Translations under genes and position numbers: made by a program
DNA from: Ilex aquifolium
Taxonomy: Eukaryota > Streptophyta > Magnoliopsida > Aquifoliales > Aquifoliaceae
Direction: 5' to 3'
NCBI GenBank assembly: GCA_951799425.1
Contig: OX637409.1
Coordinates: 11,938,960-12,002,959 of the forward strand
DNA: 64,000 nt
The notes under the pieces: generated by a model
Seen by the model: the letters and a program-made list of their open reading frames with translations, nothing else
Database searches by the model: none
Told to the model about the DNA's origin: nothing
Shown: positions 11,527-24,367 of the stretch, one piece after another
Layout: each line of letters opens with the position of its first letter
How positions within the stretch are numbered: the stretch's first letter is position 1

Positions 11527-11690
11527 TGGTACCTTGTTCCTTGGTACCAGTACTTGGGCATTCTGCTTGCCTGGTACCGGTACTTGAGCACACTACCAGC
11601 GAGGTACCGGTACCTCAGTTCTTTGTACCAGTACCTGAGCCATCTGGAGTGGTGGTACCGGTACTTAACCAACTTGGTACCAGTACCAGG
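11527..11690. repeat. Palindrome array in LTR C
   Basis: Six copies of a GGTACCGGTAC-like palindrome, some reading GGTACCAGTAC, are spaced about 20 to 30 bp apart. A CTGGAGT spacer lies between two of them. The same module occurs in Athila-type LTRs A and E and in LTR H. Confidence 0.85.
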
Positions 11691-13320
11691 GCCCAGTTTT
11701 TCCCCAATTCGTTTTATTTTTAATTTCAACTCATGTAATCTTATACCGCATTCGCCCAAACTCATATAATATTAAATTTTACACAAAATATCGTCCATAT
11801 GAGTTCATTTTACAATCCTTTATACAACATTACAAGTTCGAAACAATTTACACCATTGTTTTACAAAAATGTAAGCTTAAAGCCACATGTCGGCTTCTTC
11901 TCAGCAAGGTCCCATATTAGGGCCGTCCACCAATGCTTGTCCTGCACCTGAAATGTTGTCCTCATAAAGGTTGAGCCACGCTCAACAAGGTATCTTCTAA
12001 AGAGGCTACTCCCCAACCTAGATGCATATAAAATGCTTACATGGAATTCAACAATCAAACAATAGTTCATCCAAGAACATACAACTTCAAGAAATGAATG
12101 TCACAATGCTATGCCATGTTATGAGATGAGACTCACACATGCAACGAACCCGAGTCCTCCACCGGCTCCCACAACACATGCAATATCATGCGTATGTATC
12201 CGAGCATTCCACACTCCCGCCATTGATGTTAACATCCAATGACCATTTATAGATTACGGGTCTTTCTTGGGGTGTGTATTTATGGACTTCCACCAACGGG
12301 CACCCAACCGACAAGGCATCTAAGGACTTCCACCAACGGCTCCACGTATGGCGACACACTTTATGCACTCAATACCAACGGAGTGCATATCCAAATCACC
12401 GGGTCTTGCACCTGAGGGATAATCTAGTCATTCTTGCTAACCCGAAGCCTATTTTAAATGCAACCCGTGAGACTTAGTCAAACCTTGCTCCAACTTTTCC
12501 CGAACGTACGCATCATCCACCAAGAATGGTGTTTGATCAAAATCATGCATACATCCACACCCATGTCACATGCCCACGAATGTGATGTTTTCCGTGCATA
12601 TGCAATATAATGTACAATTGCAATTCCAATGTCATGTTCGTCATACCAAGAGTGTAGCATGACATACACAATGTCCACAATGTCAATTATATCATGAGCA
12701 TATAATTACATTCCACAATTTCCACCAAGCATATTATATCATTTCCATTCAATTAACATGCTTAATCCTTCCTCGGCATTTTATCAAACATCTTTAAAAC
12801 ACATAACCATGTAACACACATCACATTATCCATGAAATTCCCATAACCCTGCAATTTCAACAAACTCAATTTATACAAGAATTGGTTTAACATGTTCTAT
12901 ACTCATTTCCCATACTCTAGTCACAGTAAGAAAATGTCAAGACAAGAGATATCATATCTAATCATGTTAACCACTTCACACGTAAACCCTAGGTTGAAAA
13001 TAAACCTAGCTAGGAGAAAACCCTACCTCTTAAAGCGTAAAAAGAGAGGTAGAAACTCCAAGAAGCCCAAATCAAGCTCCAAACCTTGATTTCTAAAAAT
13101 CTAGATCTTGAGACTTCGGCGAATTCCGCAAATTTTGGTAAATAGACATAGCTCTCGTCACGTAGAACAACTTTCGTTCTTGGCCCGAGGTGATTCGACG
13201 AACGGTTGGCCCTAGATCGCAAGAAGAAGATGGAAGAACCATTAAATTTCTCTCTTCTTTCTTTCTCTCTCTCTCTCAAAAATCTGGTGTAAAATGGGGA
13301 CAAAATCTGATTTTCTCCCC

Positions 13321-13329
13321 CTATTTATA
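13321..13329 (-). promoter_or_regulatory. TATA box of LTR C
   Basis: The minus strand reads TATAAATAGGGG about 390 bp into the LTR, close to the matching distance in LTR D. Confidence 0.55.
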
Positions 13330-13717
13330 CCCTTTAATACTCGGCTCTCGTTGCACCACACGTCCCGTATTTTCCTGATCCGATTTTATCCTGAATAACT
13401 TAAATCTCGTCCTGTGTTATTTTCAACACATTTTATTTGAACTAAATTTAAATTATTTGTTGTGTTTCGCAATTAAAATCTGATCGCGTTTATTTTGGTC
13501 AAGCGACACCCAATTGCATCGTAAAATGTGAAAAATTCGATTGTCTCATAATTCAATGAAAATTAACTAGGTAACTAGATTTCACGAGACGAATTCAACG
13601 GTGAGGTCCGTTTTGTCATTCGAGTTAGAGAAAAATTTGAATTTTCAACTCGTAATGTAATGGGTAATTACCGTTTTGCCATTTTTCATAAAAGTTCAAA
13701 TTTTCCTGGGTTTTACA

Positions 13718-13729
13718 TTCTTCCCTCTT
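13718..13729 (-). other. Polypurine tract of element C
   Basis: The minus strand reads AAGAGGGAAGAA directly before the LTR start, like the AAGGGGGGAAGAA tract of D. Confidence 0.75.
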
Positions 13730-13739
13730 AAAATTAATT

Positions 13740-14861
13740 TCTTCCCCGAAATTTACACATGCACATATACCTCCATCCTCGAAGAAGAACGGATAACTTG
13801 CACGTATAGTCGCCTCCTCCACACCACGATGCAGCCGCAACACCTTTACCAGGCTCATAATCTTGTCTCGCAAAACTTACTCTCGACTATCCGTGATAAG
13901 TACCGGTCCCTCCTCGAAGGTCCCATTTGCATCAAAAACTAGCTCCCCCAATCCACTACATGTGGATCTAAAGTGTACTTCTGGGGTATAGAGACATGGA
14001 ACATAGAATGAACATCCGATAAATTTGGCGGTAACGCCAACCAGTAAACAACTGCACCAACCCTCTTGAGTACCTCGAAGGGCCTGATATACCTTACCGA
14101 CAGCTTCCCTCATTTCCCGAACCTGGCCACTCCCATCTTAGGCATCACCTTCAATAAGACGTGACATCCGACCTCGAACTCTAGAGGTCACCGCCTTCCA
14201 TTGGTGTAGCTCTTCTACTGGCTCTGATTCGTGAGAAGACGCTTCCATATCAACTCCACCTTCTCTAAGGTGTCTCTAATCAAATTCGGACCCGTAGAGG
14301 GTCTCTCTCCAACCTCCGTCCAACAAATCAGAGAACAGCACAACCTCCCATAAAGTGCCTTATAGGGTGTCATCATATGCTCGCCTGATAACTGGTGTTG
14401 TAGGCGAACTCCACTACGGGTAAATGCTCTACCCAACTGCCATTGAGATCAAGGACGCATGCCCTAAGCATGTCCTCTAAAGTTTGGATGGTCCTCTTTG
14501 ACTAACTGTCTGTTTGGGGATGAAAAGCGGTGCTCATCATTTATTGTGTCCCTATAGCCCATTGGAAAATTCCCAAAAATGGGCCATGAAACTGGGATCC
14601 CAATCAGATAATATAGATACAGGCACCCCGTGTAACCGAACTATCTCCCGTATGTACAACCTATAGAATTACTTCGTGTAAAGGTCATCTACACTGCCAA
14701 AAAAGTGTGCCGACTTCGTAACTCGTCCGCTATCACCCACACCGCGTCATGCCCCCGCGATGTTCGTGGCAAGTGGGTCACAAAATTCACAGTAACGTGT
14801 TCCCACTTCCACTTAGCCACCTCCAAAGGCTGGAGCAACCGCGCTGGTCTTTGGTGCTTAG
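13740..14861 (-). pseudogene. Integrase C-terminal half and chromodomain of element C (fossil)
   Basis: On the minus strand one frame near 14689-14861 reads HQRPARLLQPLE and WKWEHVTVNFVTHLPRT, close to the start of the Del/Tekay integrase catalytic core. Further on, near 13880-14110, FDANGTFEEGPVLI corresponds to the start of the chromodomain region. Near 13790-13870, SLVKVLRLHRGVEEAT matches its LVKVLWxxHxxEEATWE phrase. In the family this domain reads histone marks and guides integration into heterochromatin. The copy is degraded with many breaks. Confidence 0.7.
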
Positions 14862-15053
14862 TGATTAGCACAAAAACATGACATATATTGTATGCTAATA
14901 TGCCCCTTTTTACTTGCCTTTGTCATGAAATTGGGGAGAAATGTGTTTAATCTTCGTTTGATGGAGTTTTGTGTGAATACAGGTAAAATGATGTAAATGA
15001 TATGAGTTAAACCCCTATTGAAGTGTTTGAAGTCAATGAAGAGGAGGGGGTAG
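14862..15053 (+). repeat. Element B 5' LTR, first part
   Basis: Matches 41701-41882 of the 3' LTR with about five substitutions. It is cut off at GGTAG, the target duplication of element A, and resumes at 27956. Confidence 0.85.
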
Positions 15054-16469
15054 TGATTAGCATAAAACTTTGTATATTTTTACGTGCTAATCATGCTATT
15101 TTAATTGCTGTTTGGAGATTAAATGATAGGAGTTAGGTTAATTGAGATCTTAACGATGATATTTGGTGTTTGCAGTTAACATGTGCTAAATGAGGCTTCT
15201 TAAGACCTTCCCAAATCATTTGAGACAAATGAGGATGAAAAGATAGCTTGGGGATAGCTCAGGAGAGGAGAAAATCAGAAAACCAAGAAGTCAGCCAAAC
15301 CGTACCGGTACGTGTACCGGTACGCTGAAGCCACTGGAGTTCGCTGTACCAGTACGCATACCGGTACTCTTTGCCTGATATGCCCAACTGCTCTACAACT
15401 CATGTCTGCTGATTTGAGGGACCCACCAACAGACCTCCCATGCTCCCCTAACACGCCCATAACACTATTCACTCCTTTCACACCTTTGATTGGAAGTTTG
15501 GAGTCTTGGTGATCAATGAGGAGAGAGAAGAGAAGAAGAGCTGGGTGTGGAGACAAGCTCTGCAACCCCTCTGTCCAGCCATTCCTCCTGCATCCCTATA
15601 GATGGAGGTCACTTCTGAGGCTAGGGGCACCTCTCCAAGCACGTTTTTGGAAGCCAAGCATTGGCATTCAACCATTAGGCAGAGATAGATAGATATAGAG
15701 AGAGAAAGTCAGGGGAAGATGATGAATAGTGTTCTAGAGAGATAAACTTGAGATTTTTCCATTTTCTTCATTACATTGTCTTGTAATTGGCTGTAAGAAC
15801 TTTTGAAGCTTAATTTAATATCATTAATGTTGTTTTCCTTCAAGTGCATTGCTAGTTTAATGCTCTTTTAAGAGTCTACCATTAATGCAACAAAGTTCTT
15901 CATGTTTTCTTTCATTTCTGTACTCAAGAACTTCATCTCTTTGAAATGCATTCTCATTACCTTGTTGATTTCATTTCAAACATGAGTAGCTAAATCTTCT
16001 AGTTGGCAAAACCAAGGGAACCTCCACTTGGGTATGTCATTTCAACTCATTCTCCTCCTTTTTTCAGAGATCAATGGTTCGGTTTGATTGGGTTGAGGGT
16101 GGATAAATTGGTGAGTCTTTGATATTCCGTAGGCCTAGTCACAGTTTATGCTTAGATACTCACCCTTCTTATCCCTAGCTTCCCACAAATCAATCGTTCA
16201 TTCATGCTCTATTTGAGGAGGGATTCGAGTTGAGATGACATTCCTAGTGGAGTAATCTCTTGGGTTTGCCAACATTTGTTTCTCACTTCATTTTCATCAA
16301 CACACACTCACCAAACAAATTTCACATTTCCACCATCCCATTTTCCTTTCTTGTTGCCTTTTCTTTTGACACTATCCCAAGGGAGAGTGACACTCCCCTT
16401 ACTCATACACTACACATTTTAAGGGATAGTTTTTAGAGGTTAGGAAACAACAACATTTTTCATCAAGCA
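15054..16469 (+). repeat. Element A 5' LTR
   Basis: 1416 bp, from TGATTAGCAT to ATCAAGCA. It is shorter than its 3' partner (1660 bp). It contains a four-copy GTACCGGTAC palindrome array at 15302-15368. Its second half shares phrases with the second halves of LTRs B, E and G, such as TTCGGTTTGAxTGGGTTGAG. Confidence 0.9.
15302..15368. repeat. Palindrome array in 5' LTR of A
   Basis: Four GTACCGGTAC-like palindromes in two pairs, separated by CCACTGGAGTTCGC. It is followed by conserved LTR sequence ending in a GAGGGACCCACC phrase, which also follows the arrays in LTRs B and E. Confidence 0.85.
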
Positions 16470-16472
16470 TTT

Positions 16473-16490
16473 TGGCGCCATTGCCGGGGA
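16473..16490 (+). other. Primer binding site of element A
   Basis: TGGCGCCATTGCCGGGGA begins four bases after the LTR. It is close to the TGGCGCCGTTGCCGGGGA site usual in Athila, which is taken to pair with tRNA-Asp. Confidence 0.8.
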
Positions 16491-16678
16491 AGGCAAATGT
16501 CAAACCTAGAAGGTGATTTTCGGACGAAGGAGGTAAGTCCCGTGATCTTCATCACGGGCTTAGGTACGTTGTATTGTGTATATATTTTTGTTGTGTATAA
16601 TTTCATTGATAGATATTTTGTTGCATTTGGGGGAGGGATGACCAAAATCGGTTAGTTAGGCAACCTTTTGGCCCCAAC

Positions 16679-18300
16679 ATGAATCTTGACAAAGAACCAC
16701 CCAAGGATGCGGGTGATAATTTTGAAAATGTGGATGCAAACCCAAACGTGCAAAGGGGTGGGGGAGGACCAAAACATAGGGTACCCAATCCACGAATGCA
16801 TTTCCCCCCTCCTAGGAATGAAGGGAACAATATCTCAATTGACCCTCCGGCGAGGTCAATGCGGGAATTCCTTCAACCAACCCGCACCACCACACCTTCA
16901 TGAATCCACCTTCCGGTCCAGGCCCATCTCTTCGTAGTTAAACCGGGGATGTTGCAATTACTTCCCACCTTTCACGGAATTGAGAATGAGAGCCCCTATT
17001 CTCATATAAGAGACTTTGAGGAAATAGTTGCAACCTTTCTCCCCAATCACAATATGGAAGAGATAGCGAGAATGAAATTGTTTCCTTTTTCCCTGACTGA
17101 TAAGGCAAAAACTTGGCTTCATTCCTTGAGATCCCGGACTGTGACATCTTGGGGACAAATGATTTTCGTGTTTTTAAACAAGTTTTTCTCGGTGCATAAA
17201 ACCATCACCCTAAAGAAGCAAATTCAAAATTTTTCGGAGCTGCCCAATGAACAATTTTATCACTGCTGGGAACGATACAAGGATCTACAATCCATTCCAC
17301 ACCATGGCTTTGAACCATGGCAAATTGTGAGTTTCTTCTATGAAGGAATCATACCCGGCCATCGACAGTGCATCGATATGATGTGCAATGGGGAGTTTTT
17401 GAGCAAAGACCCTGATGAGGCTTTAGATTATTTTGATGTATTGGCGGAGAATGCACAATCATGGGACATCACTAATCCCACCGATGTACCAAGGTCTTCG
17501 CCTCAAGGGAGTAGCCAAACTCATAGGGGAGGGATTTATGACCTAAGTGACCGGGAGGACCTACTTTAAAAAATTACAAAATTATCTAGGAAGGTTGAGA
17601 GCCTTGAGATCAATAGGAGGCAAGGGGTGTCCCAAGTGTCAAAGGCCGATGAATTTTGCCCAATATGTGAGAATGTGGAGCATTCCACATCGGAGTGCCC
17701 CAACATCCCAGCACTTAAGGAAGCCTATCATGAGCAAGTCCATGCATTTAACCAACCAAGGCAATCATTCTCTCCTCACTCGAACACGTATAATCCGGGT
17801 TGGAGTAATCACCCAAATTTTAGTTGGAGGAATGAGAATCCCATGCCACATAGTTCAGTTGCACATACACCTCCCGCACCTCCTAAGCAAGGGCAATACC
17901 ACAACCAATACCAAGGTCAAGGGCAATTGTCTAGCTCCTAATACCCCCGGTCCAATCCGCAAGGGTATTCATCCAATCCACCCCCACAAAATTTCTCCCA
18001 AAGTCCACCTCCCCAAAACTTCTCCCAACAATGTCCATCTAATTCTTCCACCTACCAACCTCCCCATAAGAGGAACTTGGAGGATGTGCTCTATAACTTC
18101 ATTCAAAGCCAAACTACCTTCAATAACAACATTTCGGCCCAACTCACAAAGATCACCAATGCCATAGGGTTGTCTCAACAAGAGAAAGGGAAATTCCCCG
18201 CTCAACCCCAAGAAAACCCTAAGGGGCAACATGTCATTGAGTCCTCCGACCCCACCAAAGAGAGTTGTGAGCAACTCAAAGCTGTCACCACTCTCCGTAG
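16679..18300 (+). pseudogene. Element A gag region (fossil)
   Basis: The region starts with a proline- and asparagine-rich leader (MNLDKEPPKD). Next is a Retrotrans_gag-like capsid part, with FPFSLTDKAKTWL, FLNKFF and the SFYEGI phrase typical of Athila gag, at about 16949-17400. A CCHC zinc knuckle CPICENVEHSTSEC follows at 17657-17698, and a proline/glutamine-rich tail ends it. Gag forms the virus-like particle and binds the genomic RNA. The B copy at 29758-31400 has the same order. The reading is broken by a few changes. Confidence 0.85.
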
Positions 18301-19321
18301 TGGCAAAGAAATTGACAAAACCATTTTGCCACCGGTCTCACCCAAGACCACATTGCCAAAAGGAAAAGATATCTTAGGTGACGTCGAAGAGGGTGAGTTG
18401 AGTGAAGAAAAAGAAAAGGAGATTAATGAGAAAGAAAAATTGACTGATGATTGTGTGTTTATTCCTCCCATGCCTGCCCCTTTCCCACATCATTTGAAGC
18501 CACTTGTCAAGGTGGCAAATTATGCTGATATTTTGGAAATGTTTAAGCAGGTGAAGATTAACATTCCACTCCTCGACTCCATCAAGAAAATACCATCGTG
18601 TGCCAAAATCTTGAAGGATCTATGCACGGTGAAAAGGAGATTGAATGTCCACAAGAAAGCGTTCCTCACAGAACAAGTCAGCTCCAAATTGAGGACCAAT
18701 ACTCCTCCAAAATTCAAAGACCCCGGCTGTCCAACAATTTCCATCACTATAGGGAATTACCGGGTGGAACAAGCATTGCTTGACTTGGGGGTGAGTGTCA
18801 ATCTTCTTCCCTACTCAGTGTATCAACAACTCAAGCTTAAGGAGTTCAAACCCACCTCAATTACGCTTCAATTAGCGGATCGTAGCATCCGCACACCAAG
18901 GGGAGTAGTGGAAGATGTCTTGGTTCAAGTTGATAAATTTTACTTTCCCGTCGATTTTATTGTGCTAGATACACATCCTGTTGCTAACCTTAGTTCCCAG
19001 ATCTCCGTTATACTTGGATGACCCTTCTTTGCTACGTCTAATGCTGTGATAAATTATAGGAACGGTCTAATGAAGTTGGCATTTGGGAACATGACAATGG
19101 AGCTCAATGTATTCAATTTGGAAAAGCAACTAGGTGATGATGAGGAAGTAAGTGAAGTTAACAGAATCGACACCTTGGTTGAGGAGCACATGGAATTGGA
19201 GAGGATGTTGAAATTCAAGGAAGAAGGAGATGTGGATCTTGAGGAGTTGGATGAGCAAGAGGAGGTAGGAGAATTGAAAGGGATGGGAAGTTGGATCCCT
19301 ACATTCGAAAAGTTACCCTAA
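18301..19321 (+). pseudogene. Element A protease region (fossil)
   Basis: An aspartic protease signature, LLDLGVSVNLLPYSVY, with the catalytic Asp codon at 18783-18785, lies in a long frame that also holds VDFIVLDT and ISVILG near 18950-19018. In Athila the active site is usually DLGASVNLMP. The protease matures the gag-pol polyprotein. An acidic linker (EEHMELE, EEGDVDLEEL) leads to RT. Confidence 0.8.
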
Positions 19322-19407
19322 CAAGAAAAGAAAATTTTTCTGTCAGATGAACAAAAGCCAACCCTGGAGTTGAAGCCATTACCCTCCCATTTGAAGTATG
19401 CCTATAT

Positions 19408-20862
19408 TTGCGATGGAGAAACATTCCCGGTGGTCATCAGCTCTACATTGAATATGGAACAAGAAAGAGAACTCTTGGAGGTATTGAGAAAACACAAAGA
19501 GCAATTGGGTGGACCATTGCAGATATCAAGGGTATAAGCCCTCTCTTTTTCACACACCGCATATATCTTGAGGAGGATTCCAAACCTTCCCAACAACCAC
19601 AAAGACGTTTGAATCCTATCACGAAGGAGGTGGTAAGGGATGAGATTTTGAAACTACTCGATGTGGGGATTATTTTTCCAATCGCTGATAGTAAGTGGGT
19701 CAGCCCCACACAAGCAGTACCTAAGAAGTCCGTAGTTACAGCGGTTACGAATGATGAGAATGAACTTAAACCTACAAGAGTGATCACCGGATGGAGGGTG
19801 TGCATCGATTACCGAAAGCTGAATGCTTACACAAGAAAAGACCACTTCCCATTGCCATTCCTCGATCAAGTCCTAGAACGAGTAGCGGGTCATCTATTCT
19901 ACTGCTTTTTAGATGGATACTCCGGCTACAATCAGATCGAGATTGCTTTGGAGGATCAAGAGAAGACCACCTTCACATGCCCCTATGGTACCTTTGCCTA
20001 CCGCCGCATGCCATTTGGACTGTGCAATGCCCCAGGGACCTTTCAACGCTGTATGATGGGGATTTTCAGTGATATGGTGGAAAAGATAGTGGAAGTCTTC
20101 ATGGATGACTTTTCTGTGTTTGGGGATTCATTCGATGGATGTTTGACGAACTTGGAGAAAGTTCTCACAAGATGTGAGGAGAAGAATCTAGTGTTGAATT
20201 GGGAAAAGTGTCACTTTATGGTGACAGAAGGAATTGTGCTTGGCAATATAGTCTCGGCGAGGGGTATTGAAGTCGACAAATCCAAGGTGGAGGTCATCTC
20301 CAACCTCCCCACGCCAAGAGCCATTAAGGGAATTCGGTCATTTTTAGGCCATGCAGGTTTTTATCGTAGGTTTATAAAAAATTTCAGTGCATTGGCCCGA
20401 CCCTTGACCAACCTACTGTCTAAGGAGATTCCCTTTGAGTGGTCGGATGACTGTGAGGCATCTTTTAAAAAACTTAAGAGCATGCTAGTCACGCCTCCTA
20501 TCATGCGACCACCCAGGTGGGATCTACCTTTTGAGCTCATGTGCGACGCGAGTGATTACGCGGTCGGCACAGTGCTTGGTCAAAGGGAGGAAAACAGGTC
20601 GTATGTGATACACTATGCTACCACCGAGAAAGAGTTGCTAGCAGTAGTGTTTGCCTTAGATAAATTTCGTTCATACATCATTGGTTCGCCTATTGTTGTC
20701 TTTACCGACCATTCTGCCTTAAAGTACTTGTTGTCTAAGCAGGATGCGAAACCAAGACTCATTAGGTGGATACTCCTCCTACAAGAATTTGACTTGACGA
20801 TCAAGGACAAGAAAAGAGTTGAGAACGTAGTGGCGGATCATTTATCCTGGCTTGTGGTGTAG
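19408..20862 (+). pseudogene. Element A reverse transcriptase and RNase H (fossil)
   Basis: An open stretch of 484 codons. The RT part holds [22 protein letters not shown]-like, [16 protein letters not shown] and the FMDD catalytic box at 20098-20109, the Athila form of YxDD. RNase H follows with [10 protein letters not shown] near 20538, the [14 protein letters not shown] phrase and [11 protein letters not shown] near 20698. Together they copy the element RNA to DNA and remove the template. This is the best preserved part of A. Confidence 0.9.
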
Positions 20863-20910
20863 GATGCTGATGAGCACATTCCGATCCCTGACTTTTTCCC
20901 TGACGAACAT

Positions 20911-22242
20911 TTGCTTTCAATTCATTCAGTATGTCCTTGGTATGCTGATATATGCAACTTTCTTGCAACAGGACAGATACCACCGCACTGGAGCCCAGAG
21001 GATAGAAGACGATTTATGGCGGATGTGAAGTACTTCTACTTCGACAATCCATACTTGTTCAAGTATTGTCCCCACCAAGTCATGAGAAGATGTGTACCTG
21101 AGAATGAACAACGGGACGTACTTGCATTTTGCCATTCACAAGCTTGCGGTAGACATTTTTCAGCAAAGAAGACTTCCGCTAAAATTCTTTAATCAGGTTT
21201 CTACTGGCCCTCTCTTATCAAAGATTGTGTTTCGTTCTGTAAGGAATGCGATAGATGCCAATGATTGGGTAGTGTGACCCAAAGAAGCATGATGCCCCTC
21301 TCCCCTGTGCTTGTCATAGAGATATTCGACTGTTGGAGCATCGACTTCATGGGTCCATTTCCTATGTCATTCGGTTATCTGTACATCCTTCTGGCAGTAG
21401 ACTATGTGTCCAAGTGGGTGGAGGCCATCCCGACCAAGACTAATGACCACCGGGTCGTAGTCAAGTTTCTCAAAGAGAATATCTTTTCGAGGTTTGGGAT
21501 GCCTCGAGCAATGATCAGTGCTGGTGAATCCCACTTCTGTAATAGGCCATTTGCATCTCTAATGTTCAAATATGGCGTCACTCACAAAGTATACACCGCT
21601 TATCACCCACAAACAAATGGCCAAGCCGAGCTAGCCAATAGGGAGATCAAGATCATCCTAGAAAAAACTGTTAACCCGAGTAGGAAGGATTGGTCCGATA
21701 GATTGACGGATGCCCTATGGGCATACCGCACTGCCTATAAGACTGTTTTGGGCATGTCTCCCTACCGACTTGTCTATGGAAAAGCTTGCCATCTGCCTGT
21801 CGAAATGGAGCACAAGGCCTTTTGGGCTATCAAGACTTTAAACCTTAATTTGAGGATGACCGGTGCACATAGGAAGTTAGAGCTGAATGAGTTGGAAGAG
21901 ATTCGATGAGATGCGTATGAGAGCTCCAAAATTTCAAAGGAACAGGCTAAAATCTTTCATGATAATTCCATCATGCGGAAATCATTTGAGCCCGGGCAAA
22001 AAGTGCTCTTATACAATTCTCACCTCTCAATTTTTCAAGGAAAACTCCGATCCCGTTGGGATGACCCCTATCTTGTCAAGGTGGCCTACCCCAACGGAGC
22101 TGTTGAGGTGACGAACCCCGAAAATGGCCAGACATTCAAGGTCAATGGCCAAAGGCTCAAGCCATTCTTCGAGGGTTCTGAAGAGCAAGAAGTGGAGGAA
22201 GAGTTGACGGATCCCGAGTATCCGGAGTTTGTGGAGGACTAG
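20911..22242 (+). pseudogene. Element A integrase (fossil)
   Basis: An HHCC-type zinc-binding part lies at about 21110-21260. A DDE core begins near 21330 ([28 protein letters not shown] split over the region) and includes [17 protein letters not shown]. The C-terminal part at 21973-22242 reads SRWDDPYLVK and NGQRLKPF. No chromodomain is seen, as expected for Athila. The copy is broken at a few places. Confidence 0.85.
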
Positions 22243-22469
22243 CTAGTGTTTATGATCTTTAGTGTACAGTTACTTTCATTTATTTATGTGATCTTTATTT
22301 TCATATCACTCACTTTCTTTGCTTGTATAGCTGTGTCTTTATTAATTTCAGATTTTGGTGCTTGTGACAAAAGCTCAATCACGAGGTGTTCTCTTACCCT
22401 ACTCATTTTTACTGTCTTTCATTGCATACTATATATTTTTTTGATGCATTGAGGACAATGCATGATTCA

Positions 22470-22483
22470 AGTTGGGGGGTGAG
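22470..22483 (+). other. Internal polypurine tract of element A
   Basis: AAGTTGGGGGGTGA lies 230 bp after integrase. It is nearly identical to the 3' polypurine tract AAGTTGGGGGGTG... before LTR at 26279-26290. Element B has the same internal tract at 35488-35501. Confidence 0.7.
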
Positions 22484-24311
22484 GTGCACCATGTGTATGA
22501 TACACCAAGGTTGTTGGGAAATTTTTGAGTTTTGTTTGCATTAGTGAAAAATATGTGAAATTTTTGAAAATTTTCGATGAAAAATATCTGATTGTTGACC
22601 TGTATTCCTTCATGAAGAGTGTGTGAGTTGGATGACATGTTGATCTTTATTGTGAACTTTGTGCACATGAGCATTCTATGGAAGTTGACCCTATGCATAA
22701 GTATCACATATGTATTGATTTTTGAATTCAACTGTATGTGAGTTTTGATTGTGTAATTTTGGCAATTTACGGATTGCATTCATGTTTTAAGCTTTACATA
22801 AGTAGTGGAGATGAGTAAGGACCCATGAGAGCTTTAGTGCTAAATCCTTTTGGAGGGAACTTACAATTACTCAAAGAACAATTTTTCAATGTCAAATCTG
22901 TTCAATAGTCTCATTATGCTTGTTTTGGTTAGTTGCATTTGGGTAGTAGACTGATTTGTCTTGAACGCATAATGCCATCCCATGCGGACCTGGAAGTGAT
23001 CTTAGGCCATCATTGAATATTTTGAGCCTGTGCCCTTTTCTTGTGCAAATTTTATCCCTAGTGCCGTGATTGAGCCTTAATTGAAACTCGTTTCTATGCC
23101 ACACATTTGACCAAGTCAATGAAAATGATAAATATCTACCTTACCTTGGTTGTTCCTGGAGTTGGATATGACTTGATCGTAAAAGAAAAAGGAAGTAGGG
23201 TTGGAAATTCAAGCAAAAGGGACGAATGATTTGAAACTCAAAGAGTTGAATGAAAAAGAATGAAAATCCAAGAAAAGGAGAAAAATGGAGTGAAAAGAAG
23301 AAAAGAATGATCAAAAGAAAAGGAAAATGTTAAGGAAAAGAAAGAAAAGAAACAAAGAGTGTGGTGATGGTGTTAGCCTAGAAATCCCATAAAAGGGAGA
23401 TCTTTTTGAAATAAAGGTCATACACTCAGAACAACCCCCTTTGTTATCCTATATCCTTCATTTCATTTACCTAGATATCACCCCAAGGCCCCATTATAAC
23501 CCTTAAAGTCCTAAGTGATCTGGAGAAGCATGGGAGGTGCATAATTTCAAAGGAAATGATGAGTTAAGTCTTACTACCTAATGCCCTAGCATTCTGTTCA
23601 TGAGACTATGCCAAAGTCGCTTCATTTTCATATATGAACTTCATTTTTGGATTACATGTGAGCACACTTTGTTTTGAACACAAGATTCTATATCACATGT
23701 ACACATGGACTGCATACCAGGATAACTTGAGTGTATTTCATTGCTTAAGAGTGACCCTTGGTGAGTTTTGCATTGAAACTGAATTTGTCTAGCTATTCGA
23801 ATATGAATTCCGTTGCGTAAGTGCTCAAATTGGTTGTTAAACTTCACACACACTCGATTTGAAAATAAATTTGTAGGTGCATACTTTAGACTAGTGTCTA
23901 AGACTATGGTGTTGCTCATGTATACTTAGTTCAATCATTTGAGAAATCTGTTAAATAGCTTCATGCTTGCAAGAATGAGGGAATATTTCTCAAGTTTTGG
24001 ATATTTGAAAAGGGTTAGGAATGCTGCTTTGAACTGATTTCGTGTTTTACATTTTGGTGTGCATTTTGCTATCTAAAAGTAGGAGGCTATGTTTTGTGTA
24101 ATTAGTACATCAAAATTTTAAATCACACTGCAATTTTAGTAATAATTTGGGCATGATGGTTCGAATGGTGATTTAAAAATGGAGTATGGAGTATATGTGT
24201 AGGGTAGAGTAGAGGGCACAAAGAGAGTGTTAGAATGTATAGGGGAGGTCCTAAAATGAAAAGGAGTAGTGAAGGGTTGCTCAGCAGGAATTTTAAGAAA
24301 TTCAGTCAAAC

Positions 24312-24367
24312 CGTACCGGTACGCTAAGGCTACTGGAGTTCGCTGTACCGGTATGCGTACCGGTACG
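24312..24367. repeat. Palindrome array upstream of env-position ORF in A
   Basis: Three GTACCGGTAC-like palindromes with GCTACTGGAGTTCGC between them. The flanks (TCAAACCG before and CGATTTGTCTG after) resemble those of the arrays in LTR A and LTR H and are roughly inverted repeats of each other. Confidence 0.85.

Larger units (their letters stand above)
11193..13717 (-). repeat. Element C 3' LTR
   Basis: On the minus strand it starts TGTAAAACCCAGG at 13717 and ends near GGGGCGTCATA at 11193. A TATA box lies at 13321-13329. The order of blocks matches LTRs D, H and J at low identity. It carries a six-copy array of GGTACCGGTAC-like palindromes at 11527-11690. Its other copy begins at 43626. 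Confidence 0.8.
11193..14861 (-). mobile_element. Element C, 3' part: Del/Tekay chromovirus (continues at 43476)
   Basis: On the minus strand this holds the end of pol (integrase core, C-terminal part and chromodomain), a polypurine tract and a 2.5 kb LTR. The integrase reading breaks off at 14861 and resumes at 43476, because element B inserted there. The target duplication is CTTAG at 14857-14861 and CTCAG at 43471-43475, one base apart. C is an old, broken element with many breaks and an interior much shorter than a full Tekay element. Almost all the window to its right lies inside it. Confidence 0.8.

Noticed and set aside
22246-22452. Membrane protein with envelope-like spans
   Set aside because: The hydrophobic reading comes from T-rich spacer DNA, and element B does not keep the frame.
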